Source: GWC2-37-8 sp964485555
Lineage (GTDB): Bacteria > Patescibacteriota > Minisyncoccia > Moranbacterales > GWC2-37-73
Length of the DNA: 22,459 nt
NCBI GenBank assembly: GCA_964485555.1
Contig: CAZAJN010000013.1
Location: 1-22,459 of the forward strand
Direction: 5' to 3'
Every line of letters begins with the position of its first letter. Positions within the stretch are counted from its first letter, which is position 1. Below the pieces are notes generated by a model. It made no database searches and had not been told where the DNA came from. It was given only the letters and a program-made list of their open reading frames with translations. The translations under genes were made by a program, and so were the position numbers. Below are positions 1 through 6,170 of this stretch, one piece after another.

Positions 1-1
1 A

Positions 2-232
2 GTTAAAAATCCAAAACTTAATGCTAAGCTAATATATAGGGATATTCTGGATAAAGTTGATTTTACTAAATCTAGAAAACCAACTGGTTGTAAATGTGGC
101 GAGGTTATTCGCGGACTCATGACTTCAGAACAATGCCCTATGTTTGGCAAAACATGCACGCCTGATAAACCTTATGGTCCATGTATGGTTTCAGATGAAG
201 GCGCTTGCAATGCAGAATATAGATTTAATTAA
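2..232 (+). CDS. hypD: HypD, C-terminal fragment (hydrogenase Fe-cofactor assembly)
   Basis: This frame is open from the left edge to TAA at 230-232 and gives the last 76 residues of HypD, the scaffold [4Fe-4S] protein that works with HypC to assemble the Fe(CN)2CO moiety of [NiFe] hydrogenases. The visible part holds the family's C-terminal cysteine cluster: CKCGEVIRG, then EQCPMFGKTCTP, then YGPCMVSDEGACNAEYR, which closely follows the usual HypD ending. The start lies outside the window. Only 9 nt separate the stop from hypE, so the two are almost certainly cotranscribed. The family assignment is firm; only the N-terminal part is unseen. Confidence 0.95.
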   Translation, partial: VKNPKLNAKLIYRDILDKVDFTKSRKPTGCKCGEVIRGLMTSEQCPMFGKTCTPDKPYGPCMVSDEGACNAEYRFN

Positions 233-241
233 AATATCTTT

Positions 242-1255
242 ATGAATAATAATGAAGCAATTGAGTTGGATCATGGAGGGGGAGGTGCAAAATCCGCTGA
301 ACTTATCGGTGAGATAAGAAAGATAATGTCCGCAACTGGAAAATGGAAAAATTGTGCAGATGATGCAGCGTCATTTGTCTTGCCTGCAATATCTTCAGCG
401 GAGATGGGCTGTGAAACCATGAAATTACTTTTCACGACCGATGCTTTTATTGTTGATCCGATTTTTTTCCCTGGAGGTGACATTGGAAAAATTGCAGCAT
501 GCGGAACTATTAATGATATTTCAATGATGGGGGCAAAACCAATAGGAATTTCTCTAAGCATTGTTGTTGAAGAAGGTTTCCCTAAAAAAGATTTTTTAAA
601 AATAATAAAATCTATCGATGAGGTTTCAAAAGAAGCTGGAGTGCCAATTGTGACGGGGGATACGAAAGTAACCGAAAAGGGAAAATTGGATAAAATAGAA
701 ATAACAACTGCTGGGGTTGGCTTGGCTACTAAAGTAATTTCAAATAATGGCGCTAAGGTTGGGGATGTTATTATTTCATCGGGAGATTTAGGTGAGCACA
801 CGGTTGCACTTTTGAGCCAGCGCTTCGGATATAAATCAAAAATAAAAACAGATTCAAAAACACTTAACAAGGAAATTGAAGCAGTTGGAAAATATCTTAA
901 TGCTGCCAAGGATCCCACTCGTGGAGGATTGGCTGCTAATATTGTTGAAATTGCAGAGAAATCTAAGGTCAAAATTATTTTAGAGGAAGAGTTGCTGCCA
1001 TATAAAAAAGAAACTAAAGCCATTTCGGGGCTTCTTGGTATTGATTATTTGTCATTTGCTTCAGAGGGAAGATTTATTGCTACAGTTGCTGAAAAAGACG
1101 CAAAAAAAGTCATCGCAATCCTCAAAAAATTCAATCCCGAAGCCAAAATCATCGGTCGCGCCGAAAAAGGCAAGGGAGTTTTTCTTAAAACAAATTTTGG
1201 CTCACTCCGTCCTATTGAAATGCCAAGAGGAAAATTAGTTCCTCGCATCTGTTGA
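242..1255 (+). CDS. hypE: HypE, carbamoyl-dehydratase for cyanide ligand synthesis
   Basis: At 337 aa it is full length for HypE, an AIRS/PurM-type ATPase that dehydrates a carbamoyl group on its own C-terminal cysteine to thiocyanate and passes cyanide to the HypC-HypD complex. Visible hallmarks are the N-terminal DHGGGG segment, the ATP-site DDAASF near residue 40, the conserved GDIGKIAACGTINDISMMGA stretch near residues 79-98, the GDTKV motif, DPTRGGLA in the C-terminal half, and the diagnostic terminal PRIC with the catalytic Cys as last residue (C337). It ends with TGA, showing that TGA is a stop here. The gene follows hypD by 9 nt. The carbamoyl donor protein HypF is on the opposite strand 1 kb away as a truncated form. 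Confidence 0.97.
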   Translation: MNNNEAIELDHGGGGAKSAELIGEIRKIMSATGKWKNCADDAASFVLPAISSAEMGCETMKLLFTTDAFIVDPIFFPGGDIGKIAACGTINDISMMGAKPIGISLSIVVEEGFPKKDFLKIIKSIDEVSKEAGVPIVTGDTKVTEKGKLDKIEITTAGVGLATKVISNNGAKVGDVIISSGDLGEHTVALLSQRFGYKSKIKTDSKTLNKEIEAVGKYLNAAKDPTRGGLAANIVEIAEKSKVKIILEEELLPYKKETKAISGLLGIDYLSFASEGRFIATVAEKDAKKVIAILKKFNPEAKIIGRAEKGKGVFLKTNFGSLRPIEMPRGKLVPRIC

Positions 1256-1280
1256 CAAAATCAATAAATAAGAGTATAAT
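1252..1280 (+). promoter_or_regulatory. Consensus sigma70-type promoter
   Basis: TTGACA at 1252-1257, a 17-nt spacer and TATAAT at 1275-1280 match the consensus exactly. The -35 box overlaps the hypE stop codon. The predicted start is near 1287, giving a leader of about 165 nt before the ATG at 1454. Confidence 0.85.
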
Positions 1281-1309
1281 TGTAGGTTATGGTTGTTTAA
1301 CAATAATCT

Positions 1310-1405
1310 TATTTGCCATGGCAGAAAGTTGCTTATTTTAGGCATTTTTCTGCTGTGGCAAAGAGGCGGCAAATTTGGATTTTAGCATGGGGCTAAATTC
1401 TGAAA
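1310..1405 (+). ncRNA. Structured 5' leader of the 237-aa gene
   Basis: The leader holds a long stem in which TTTGCCA and GCAGAAA (about 1312-1327) pair with TTTCTGC and TGGCAAA (about 1347-1362), separated by a small TG/TG internal loop. A second hairpin follows with arms TTTAGC and GCTAAA (about 1380-1396). An AAAGGAGG Shine-Dalgarno follows at about 1441, close to the ATG at 1454. Such a leader suggests control at the RNA level, but I do not recognise a known riboswitch class, and the pairing is read by eye. Confidence 0.45.
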
Positions 1406-1453
1406 ATGCCATAAAAATACGACAGGGTATAGGAAGCCCAAAAGGAGGTCGTT

Positions 1454-2167
1454 ATGCCGAGTTTTACGTTGAATGAATGGTTTGTTTTAGTCGGAATGTG
1501 TTCTTTGATTCCGGTCGTGGTGCTGCATGCAACCATAGAGTTTTTTGGCGAGAAAATCATTACTATTGTAAAAAAGACACAAGAAGAAAAAGAAGAAAAA
1601 AAAAGACAGGAAGAGAGAAATGGCAGGCTATTGTTTGCCATTGGAACAATTGCAAGTGCGATAGAAGACTATTGCATTTATTTGCAGGACGAGATACTCC
1701 TGATGAAATATTTCGGAGTTGTCTCATCAGAAATCAAATCTGAAAAGGTTGCGCTTCTCAATCGCTTCTATGGACAACATTTGTCGGCTAGAGCTGGTAT
1801 ACGTAGTGATCTTTTCAATTTTGTCCAGCGCAAAGTCGGAGGGAGAGTTAATGATTATCAAGAGCTCTTTGACCAGTTGCTTAGGATGTATGCAGAGCAG
1901 CTTCAGGCGGTTTATGATCGTGAAGAGGAAATGAAAAAGCGACATAAGCAGAAATTTCCTCCAAATAGTTGTTCTGCTATGGAAATAGCTGCAAACCTGG
2001 AGGCTGAAGATGTGCTACTAAAAGAAAATGCAACATGCGAGCATAAGTTTTGGCGCCTGCATGATACCCTTAAAGACCTTGGTCTGAGGACGTGGGGACA
2101 CAGGGGGTATAAAATTTATATCGCATTGAAAAAGGTTTCACCTGAAGAGATCCCAATTCTGAATTAA
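1454..2167 (+). CDS. Unknown membrane-anchored coiled-coil protein
   Basis: I do not recognise the family. The 237-aa product starts with a hydrophobic segment at about residues 9-33 (WFVLVGMCSLIPVVVLHAT), likely a membrane anchor, followed by a very charged Lys/Glu stretch at about 38-57 (KKTQEEKEEKKRQEE) that should form a coiled coil. A second, weaker hydrophobic patch (RLLFAIGTIASAI) follows. The rest is helical and charged, with no cysteine pattern or catalytic motif I can name. The ATG is set by a strong AAGGAGG about 8 nt upstream. It has its own consensus promoter, a structured leader and a terminator, so it is an independent unit set between two hydrogenase maturation genes. Its job there is unknown. 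Confidence 0.7.
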   Translation: MPSFTLNEWFVLVGMCSLIPVVVLHATIEFFGEKIITIVKKTQEEKEEKKRQEERNGRLLFAIGTIASAIEDYCIYLQDEILLMKYFGVVSSEIKSEKVALLNRFYGQHLSARAGIRSDLFNFVQRKVGGRVNDYQELFDQLLRMYAEQLQAVYDREEEMKKRHKQKFPPNSCSAMEIAANLEAEDVLLKENATCEHKFWRLHDTLKDLGLRTWGHRGYKIYIALKKVSPEEIPILN

Positions 2168-2197
2168 AATACGAATAAGGTGATTGCTTCTAAGTTT

Positions 2198-2234
2198 GAT
2201 CCCGCACGAGAAATCGTCGCGGGGTCATTTTTTT
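2198..2234 (+). terminator. Rho-independent terminator
   Basis: GATCCCGC (2198-2205) pairs with GCGGGGTC (2219-2226), with ACGA/TCGT stacked inside on a GAAA loop, followed by a run of T. It closes the 237-aa gene before the convergent hypF-like gene. Confidence 0.85.
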
Positions 2235-2292
2235 ACTTTCATCAAAATGCATACTGGGAAAATTTGCAATAGCGATGAATTCTGGTATGCCT

Positions 2293-3444
2293 TTATTTTT
2301 CATTAAACAAGTAGTAAAATAATTGTCCTACTGATATCCCAGCATCACCTGGAGGTATCTTTTTACTAATGTAGACGCCTTGTTTTTTTAAAATTGAAGA
2401 AATTATTTTATTGTTGGCCATGCCACCGGCGAAAAATACAGGTTGTAGGTTGCAGGTTGCAGGTTGTAGGTTTTTTATCATTTCAACTAGTCCATCCGCG
2501 ATGTATTTTTGCGCTGTGGCAGCAAGACGTTTTTTATCCTTTCCGCCAGCTGGCGGATTATTTTTGATTAAATATTCAAATAAATAAGTTGTATTTAAGC
2601 TGGCTAATGACCGATGACCGATGACCTTATATTCAATTTTTGGTTTTAAATTATTGAAAGGTTTTGTCGAATTCTGCTCAAGTAATTGAACTGGACCATG
2701 TTTGCTAAGTCTCTCGTTTTTTGAAAATCCAAGCAACACTGATACTGCATCAAGAATACGTGCCGTGCTAGATGTTTCTATGCAATTGAAATTTTGTTGA
2801 AGTTGGGAATACAGAACTTCAAATTCATTTTTTGTATAAAATTTCTTTACATGGCTATTAACAATAGATTTGTCTAAGAATTTTGAAAGTATCGCCATTA
2901 AAACTCTAGCAGGCTCACTAATTGCTTTTTCACCTCCAATTAGTATCTGATTTTCCAGATGCCCGATTCTCGTATTTTGTATATTGCATTCTGCATGTTG
3001 TATGCTGAAGATTTCTCCACCCCAAATACTGCCATCATCTGCATATCCTGTGCCATCGCAAGCAATACCGATCACATTTCTCTTCACGTTCCGCGTTCCA
3101 AGTTCCACTATATGATCTCCAATTGCAGAGAAGATGTGAGCAATGTGATGCTGGACTGGAATATGATTCGCTTTATATTTTTTTGCAAATTGTTTTGCTA
3201 ATACAGTTGTGCGAAAAAGAGGATGAAGATCCGAAAGAATAACTGTTGGTCTAATTTTGTTTTTTGTTAGAAAGTTGCTTAGTTCTTTTTGATATTTTTT
3301 AAAATTTTGATCATCCAAAAGATCACCAAAATCCTCAGAAAAATAAACAATCCCATTTTTATATATTGAAAAATTTCCAGCAGATTCAGCGCCGAGAGCA
3401 ACTACGACCTCATTATTTTCCATGTTTATTTTCCACTCTTCCAT
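2293..3444 (-). CDS. hypF: Stand-alone C-terminal (Kae1-like) domain of HypF
   Basis: The 383-aa product matches only the carbamoyltransferase half of HypF, which makes the carbamoyl donor for HypE. Landmarks are VALGAESAGNF near the N-terminus, LSDLHP, the metal-site HIPVQHHIAH at about residues 94-103, the nucleotide-site CDGTGYADDGSIWGGE at about 129-144, SSTARILDAVSVLLG, FFAGGMANN and PPGDAGISVGQ near the C-terminus. A complete HypF is about 750 aa with acylphosphatase, zinc-finger and YrdC-like domains in front; none is present here, so those must be encoded elsewhere or be absent. The start could be the ATG at 3444 or the in-frame ATG eight codons in (3423); neither has a clear Shine-Dalgarno. 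Four 7-nt-periodic arrays lie inside the reading frame. It is divergent from the hydrogenase subunit genes, with a 47-nt gap. Confidence 0.85.
   Translation of the reverse strand: MEEWKINMENNEVVVALGAESAGNFSIYKNGIVYFSEDFGDLLDDQNFKKYQKELSNFLTKNKIRPTVILSDLHPLFRTTVLAKQFAKKYKANHIPVQHHIAHIFSAIGDHIVELGTRNVKRNVIGIACDGTGYADDGSIWGGEIFSIQHAECNIQNTRIGHLENQILIGGEKAISEPARVLMAILSKFLDKSIVNSHVKKFYTKNEFEVLYSQLQQNFNCIETSSTARILDAVSVLLGFSKNERLSKHGPVQLLEQNSTKPFNNLKPKIEYKVIGHRSLASLNTTYLFEYLIKNNPPAGGKDKKRLAATAQKYIADGLVEMIKNLQPATCNLQPVFFAGGMANNKIISSILKKQGVYISKKIPPGDAGISVGQLFYYLFNEK
2441..2475. repeat. 7-nt-periodic array inside hypF (GGTTGYA units)
   Basis: Five consecutive heptamers on the + strand: GGTTGTA, GGTTGCA, GGTTGCA, GGTTGTA, then the partial GGTTTTT. 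They are translated on the minus strand as the low-complexity peptide NLQPATCNLQP just before the conserved FFAGG motif. Confidence 0.85.
2542..2557. repeat. Perfect 16-nt GC-rich palindrome inside hypF
   Basis: TCCGCCAGCTGGCGGA is its own reverse complement. In the HypF frame it encodes the PPAGG of PPAGGKDKK. A related but non-palindromic stretch encodes AGGKDKK in the phospholipase D-like gene at about 20807-20828. Confidence 0.8.
2607..2627. repeat. 7-nt-periodic array inside hypF (ATGACCG units)
   Basis: Three heptamers: ATGACCG, ATGACCG, ATGACCT. They encode part of KVIGHRSLASL on the minus strand. Confidence 0.7.
2977..3011. repeat. 7-nt-periodic array inside hypF (TTGYATN units)
   Basis: Five degenerate heptamers: TTGTATA, TTGCATT, CTGCATG, TTGTATG, CTGAAGA. 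They encode the stretch IQHAECNIQNTR on the minus strand, just after the conserved WGGEIF. Confidence 0.7.
3085..3108. repeat. 7-nt-periodic array inside hypF (CRMGTTC units)
   Basis: CACGTTC, CGCGTTC, CAAGTTC, then CAC. They encode VELGTRNVKRN on the minus strand, directly before the conserved IGIACDG. Confidence 0.65.
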
Positions 3445-3477
3445 GAAATAAGTCTATCACTGTTGCAAAAAATATGC

Positions 3478-3483
3478 TATAAT
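3478..3483 (+). promoter_or_regulatory. Extended -10 promoter, probably leaderless mRNA
   Basis: TATAAT is preceded by TGC, which makes an extended -10 element; no good -35 is visible. The ATG of the hydrogenase delta subunit starts only 8 nt after the box, so transcription should begin at or next to the start codon. This fits the absence of a Shine-Dalgarno. Confidence 0.6.
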
Positions 3484-3491
3484 TCATCCAT

Positions 3492-4358
3492 ATGGAAAAT
3501 CAAAATATAAAAATAAAGATACAAGCAGAGGAATTGAAGCCAATAGTTTCGGAAGAGGTTTTGAAGTTTGAGGAAGCAAAAAAACCGAAGATTGCTATTG
3601 TCAGTCTGACTTCTTGTGAAGGATGTCAGTTTGCGTTGCTTGATTTGGGTGTGAAATTTGTCGAGGCGATGAGCAATGTGGAAATGGTTGATTTTCGTTT
3701 GCTTGAAGATTTGGAGGATGATGGCGGGAAACTCGATGTTGCCTTTGTCGAGGGAAATCCGATGACTGCTGCTAACAAAAAAACACTTTTGGAATTGCGA
3801 AAGCGCAGCAAGATTTTGGTGGTGCTTGGAAATTGCGCAGCTATGGGTGGAATTCCTGAAATCAGAAACTATCATGAGCAAAAACAGACCGTGAAGCATG
3901 TCTACAAATACATCCAAGGAATTGAGACTGAAGAAGTCAAAGAGGTGGATAATTTTGTGGATGTTGACTTCACGCTGCCGGGATGTCCAATTACGGGTGA
4001 GGAATTTTTGGAATATCTTCCAATGCTTTTGGAAAGCGCTATGACTGGAAAAAGTCTTCCTGAAATTGTGGACAAGCCTGTTTGCATTGAATGCAAAGCT
4101 AATGGCAACAGATGCTTGCTTTTGGACAAGAAACCATGTTTCGGGCCGATGATTCTTGGGGGCTGCAATTCAGTCTGCACCAATTCCGGCATGGGCTGTC
4201 AGGGCTGTCGCGGTCTTCGTCCGGCTGGAAATGTCAAAGCTATGAAAGCAACACTCAAAACAATGATAAGTGATGAAGAGTTTGAGAACACGACAGAAAT
4301 TTATGGCTTGAGGGATGATATTGAGGAATGGGAGAAAAAACACAATAGTAATCAGTAA
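3492..4358 (+). CDS. hydD: [NiFe] hydrogenase small (delta) subunit, group 3b sulfhydrogenase type
   Basis: This 288-aa subunit carries the electron-relay iron-sulfur clusters of a cytosolic [NiFe] hydrogenase. The proximal-cluster ligands are visible as SCEGC (C42, C45), GNCAAMGG (C115) and PGCPITGEE (C165). The C-terminal part has eight more cysteines in two sets, C198-x2-C201-x6-C208-x7-C216 and C225-x3-C229-x6-C236-x2-C239, which fits two further [4Fe-4S] clusters. This arrangement (CIECKANGNRC, then GCNSVC, then GCQGCRG) is that of the Pyrococcus sulfhydrogenase delta subunit. About 30 extra residues precede the domain. There is no twin-arginine signal, so it is cytoplasmic. The final codons (NSNQ-stop) run into a 7-nt repeat array. 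The alpha subunit lies downstream, separated by an inserted gene. Confidence 0.92.
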   Translation: MENQNIKIKIQAEELKPIVSEEVLKFEEAKKPKIAIVSLTSCEGCQFALLDLGVKFVEAMSNVEMVDFRLLEDLEDDGGKLDVAFVEGNPMTAANKKTLLELRKRSKILVVLGNCAAMGGIPEIRNYHEQKQTVKHVYKYIQGIETEEVKEVDNFVDVDFTLPGCPITGEEFLEYLPMLLESAMTGKSLPEIVDKPVCIECKANGNRCLLLDKKPCFGPMILGGCNSVCTNSGMGCQGCRGLRPAGNVKAMKATLKTMISDEEFENTTEIYGLRDDIEEWEKKHNSNQ

Positions 4359-4380
4359 CTAGTAACTGGTAACTAGTAAA
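4347..4380. repeat. Left 7-nt-periodic array flanking the four-helix-bundle gene
   Basis: AGTAATC, AGTAACT, AGTAACT, GGTAACT, AGTAAA. It overlaps the delta-subunit stop codon and abuts the next ATG. Its reverse complement matches the right array at 4781-4801 in 19 of 20 positions. Confidence 0.85.
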
Positions 4381-4761
4381 ATGAAAGCTACAATTAAAAA
4401 TTTTCATGATTTGGATGCTTGGAAGAAGGCTCACATTTTAGTTTTGGAAATCTATAAAATTACTGCTGAATTTCCGAAAGAAGAAATACATGGAGTTACG
4501 AGTCAATTAAGAAGAGCTTCAAGTTCCATAACTGCAAATATAGCAGAAGGGTTCGCCAGGTATCATTTTAAAGATAAGATTAAATTTTATTATAATTCAA
4601 GGGGATCGGCCGCAGAGGTTCAAAATTTTTTAATTCTTGCCAAGGACATCGGGTATATAGATTTTGAGAAATATAAAATTTTAAATGAAATGACTGATGA
4701 GGTTGGAAGGTTAATAAATGGGTTAATAAAATCAACAGAACAGCAAATAAATAATTACTAG
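4381..4761 (+). CDS. Four-helix-bundle protein (23S rRNA IVS / S23 family)
   Basis: The 126-aa product matches the four-helix-bundle family first seen in 23S rRNA intervening sequences (TIGR02436-like, related to the Avd accessory protein of diversity-generating retroelements). Family hallmarks are FHDLDAWKKAH near the N-terminus, FPKEEIHGVTSQLRRASSSI at about 34-53, the conserved NIAEG at about 55-59, and SAAEVQNFLILAKDIGYI at about 76-93. There is no Shine-Dalgarno; the ATG directly follows a repeat array, and the stop codon lies inside the opposite array. The gene splits the delta and alpha subunits of the hydrogenase, which are normally adjacent, so it looks like an inserted cassette. The molecular role of the family is not established. 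Confidence 0.88.
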   Translation: MKATIKNFHDLDAWKKAHILVLEIYKITAEFPKEEIHGVTSQLRRASSSITANIAEGFARYHFKDKIKFYYNSRGSAAEVQNFLILAKDIGYIDFEKYKILNEMTDEVGRLINGLIKSTEQQINNY

Positions 4762-4801
4762 TCATCTGTTGCTAGCTACTGATTACTAGTTACGAGTTAC
4801 T
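4753..4801. repeat. Right 7-nt-periodic array flanking the four-helix-bundle gene
   Basis: Seven degenerate heptamers: AATTACT, AGTCATC, TGTTGCT, AGCTACT, GATTACT, AGTTACG, AGTTACT. The last three are the inverted counterpart of the left array, so the gene sits between inverted repeats. Confidence 0.85.
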
Positions 4802-4808
4802 ATTTTGT

Positions 4809-6071
4809 ATGAACATAAAAATAAATCACATTGCTAAAATAGAAGGGCACACTGGCTTTATGGCGAGCGTTCTTCAAGGTGATGTCAAAAGCGCAAAATT
4901 TGAAGTGCAGGAAGGTGTGCGCTTGATTGAAGGAATTCTGATAGGCCGTCATTATAAGGACATGCCTATCATTGCCCAGAGAATCTGTGGGATTTGTCCT
5001 GTGGTGCATAATCTGACTTCAATCAAAGCCATTGAAAATGCGATGAAAGTTGAGGTTAGCAGTGAAACAAAAAAATTGAGGCGCGTGATGGAACATGCTC
5101 AATTCATTCATTCACATGCGCTACATCTCTTCTTCTTGTCGTTGGCTGATTTTTTGGATATTGAAAACGATCTGGATCTGATCAAAGAATATCCCGAAGA
5201 AACGAAAAAGGCTGTGAAGATTCGAGAATATGGAATGGAAATTATTAAACTCATCGGCGGTCGTGTGGTGCATCCGATGCGCAATGAGATAGGGGGGTTC
5301 AAAAAAGTTCCCACGCTTGAGGAAATCCAAGCCTTGATTGCAAAAGGAGAAGAAACATTGCCTGTTGCGTTGGAATTGGCCGCATTTTTCAAGACCATCA
5401 AAGTTCCGAAATTCAGCCGTCCTACAGAATATATCTGCCTGAAGTCTGAGGGGGAATATGCAATTTATGACGGCGACATCATGTCCAATAAAGGGCTTTC
5501 GGTTTCAGCTCAGCAATTCGAAGAAAGATTCCACGAATTTCAACGGCCGAAGGAAATCATCAAGCGTGTGAAACGAGATGGAAAATCCAGCTATATGGTT
5601 GGAGCTATCGCAAGAATAAACAACAATCATGGCAAGCTCAGCAGAGAGGCGGGAAAATTCCTCAAGTCGCTGGAATTCAATCTTCCTGACTACAATCCGT
5701 TTCACAATGTTTTGTATCAGATGGTTGAAGTCATTCATTGCATGGAGGATTCTTTGAAAATTCTGAGAGAACTTGTGCATTGCGATTTGAGTAATGCTCT
5801 GACGAAAGAGTACGTCGTCAGAGGAGGCCATGCCGCAGCTGCTGTGGAAGCGCCTCGCGGAACATTGTATTATTGGGTTGACGTGGACGCCAAGGGTTAC
5901 ATCAAGAATGTGAACATCATCACGCCGACAGCACAATTCTTGACGCACTTGGAAGATGACATCGCAGCTTTCATTCCTGGGATTCTCGATAAGGATGAAA
6001 AAGCTATGGAGAGAAAAATGCGCGCCTTTATTAGGGCATATGACCCATGTATCAGCTGCGCAGTACACTAA
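4809..6071 (+). CDS. hydA: [NiFe] hydrogenase large (alpha) subunit, group 3b type, no C-terminal extension
   Basis: This 420-aa catalytic subunit holds the NiFe(CN)2CO centre that splits or makes H2. The L1 motif is RICGICPVVH (C60, C63, H67) and the L2 motif is DPCISCAVH at residues 412-420 (C414, C417, H420). Other family signatures are HIAKIEGH at the N-terminus and GRVVHPMRNEIGGF mid-protein. The protein ends exactly on the L2 histidine: the short C-terminal peptide that most hydrogenases carry and a HycI/FrxA-type protease removes is absent, so it should be made in mature form. The ATG has no Shine-Dalgarno and follows the right repeat array by 7 nt. It partners the delta subunit upstream; NAD(P)H-linked beta/gamma subunits are not in the window. 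Confidence 0.94.
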   Translation: MNIKINHIAKIEGHTGFMASVLQGDVKSAKFEVQEGVRLIEGILIGRHYKDMPIIAQRICGICPVVHNLTSIKAIENAMKVEVSSETKKLRRVMEHAQFIHSHALHLFFLSLADFLDIENDLDLIKEYPEETKKAVKIREYGMEIIKLIGGRVVHPMRNEIGGFKKVPTLEEIQALIAKGEETLPVALELAAFFKTIKVPKFSRPTEYICLKSEGEYAIYDGDIMSNKGLSVSAQQFEERFHEFQRPKEIIKRVKRDGKSSYMVGAIARINNNHGKLSREAGKFLKSLEFNLPDYNPFHNVLYQMVEVIHCMEDSLKILRELVHCDLSNALTKEYVVRGGHAAAAVEAPRGTLYYWVDVDAKGYIKNVNIITPTAQFLTHLEDDIAAFIPGILDKDEKAMERKMRAFIRAYDPCISCAVH

Positions 6072-6080
6072 AATAATCAT

Positions 6081-6169
6081 ATAACATAAAACATATAACA
6101 TATAACAAAAATGCGTTGGGAACTTGTATCCCAAATGCTACATGTTATATGCTACATGTTACATGAGCT
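6081..6169. repeat. Inverted pair of 7-nt-periodic arrays with a 26-nt core
   Basis: Left array: ATAACAT, AAAACAT, ATAACAT, ATAACAA (6081-6108). Right array: ATGCTAC, ATGTTAT, ATGCTAC, ATGTTAC, ATGAGCT (6135-6169). The core contains a small hairpin, TTGGG...CCCAA. The whole element can fold on itself and sits between the alpha-subunit stop and the hypA-like start. It looks like an empty version of the cassette around 4347-4801. Confidence 0.8.
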
Positions 6170-6170
6170 C

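Noticed and set aside
271..1023. 250-aa minus-strand frame
   Set aside because: It lies fully antisense to hypE, which has all family motifs; its sequence is low-complexity Ser/Ile/Pro-rich shadow translation.
1035..1238. Overlapping small frames at the 3' end of hypE
   Set aside because: They are shadow frames in lysine-rich sequence; hypE continues in its own frame to the terminal PRIC.
2441..3108. CRISPR-like array
   Set aside because: Units are 7 nt with no spacers and no leader or cas genes; it is a simple tandem array.
6111..6170. N-terminal extension of the HypA-like protein
   Set aside because: Its 20 residues are mostly encoded by the heptamer arrays, and the family needs Met-His at the free N-terminus, which the ATG at 6171 supplies.
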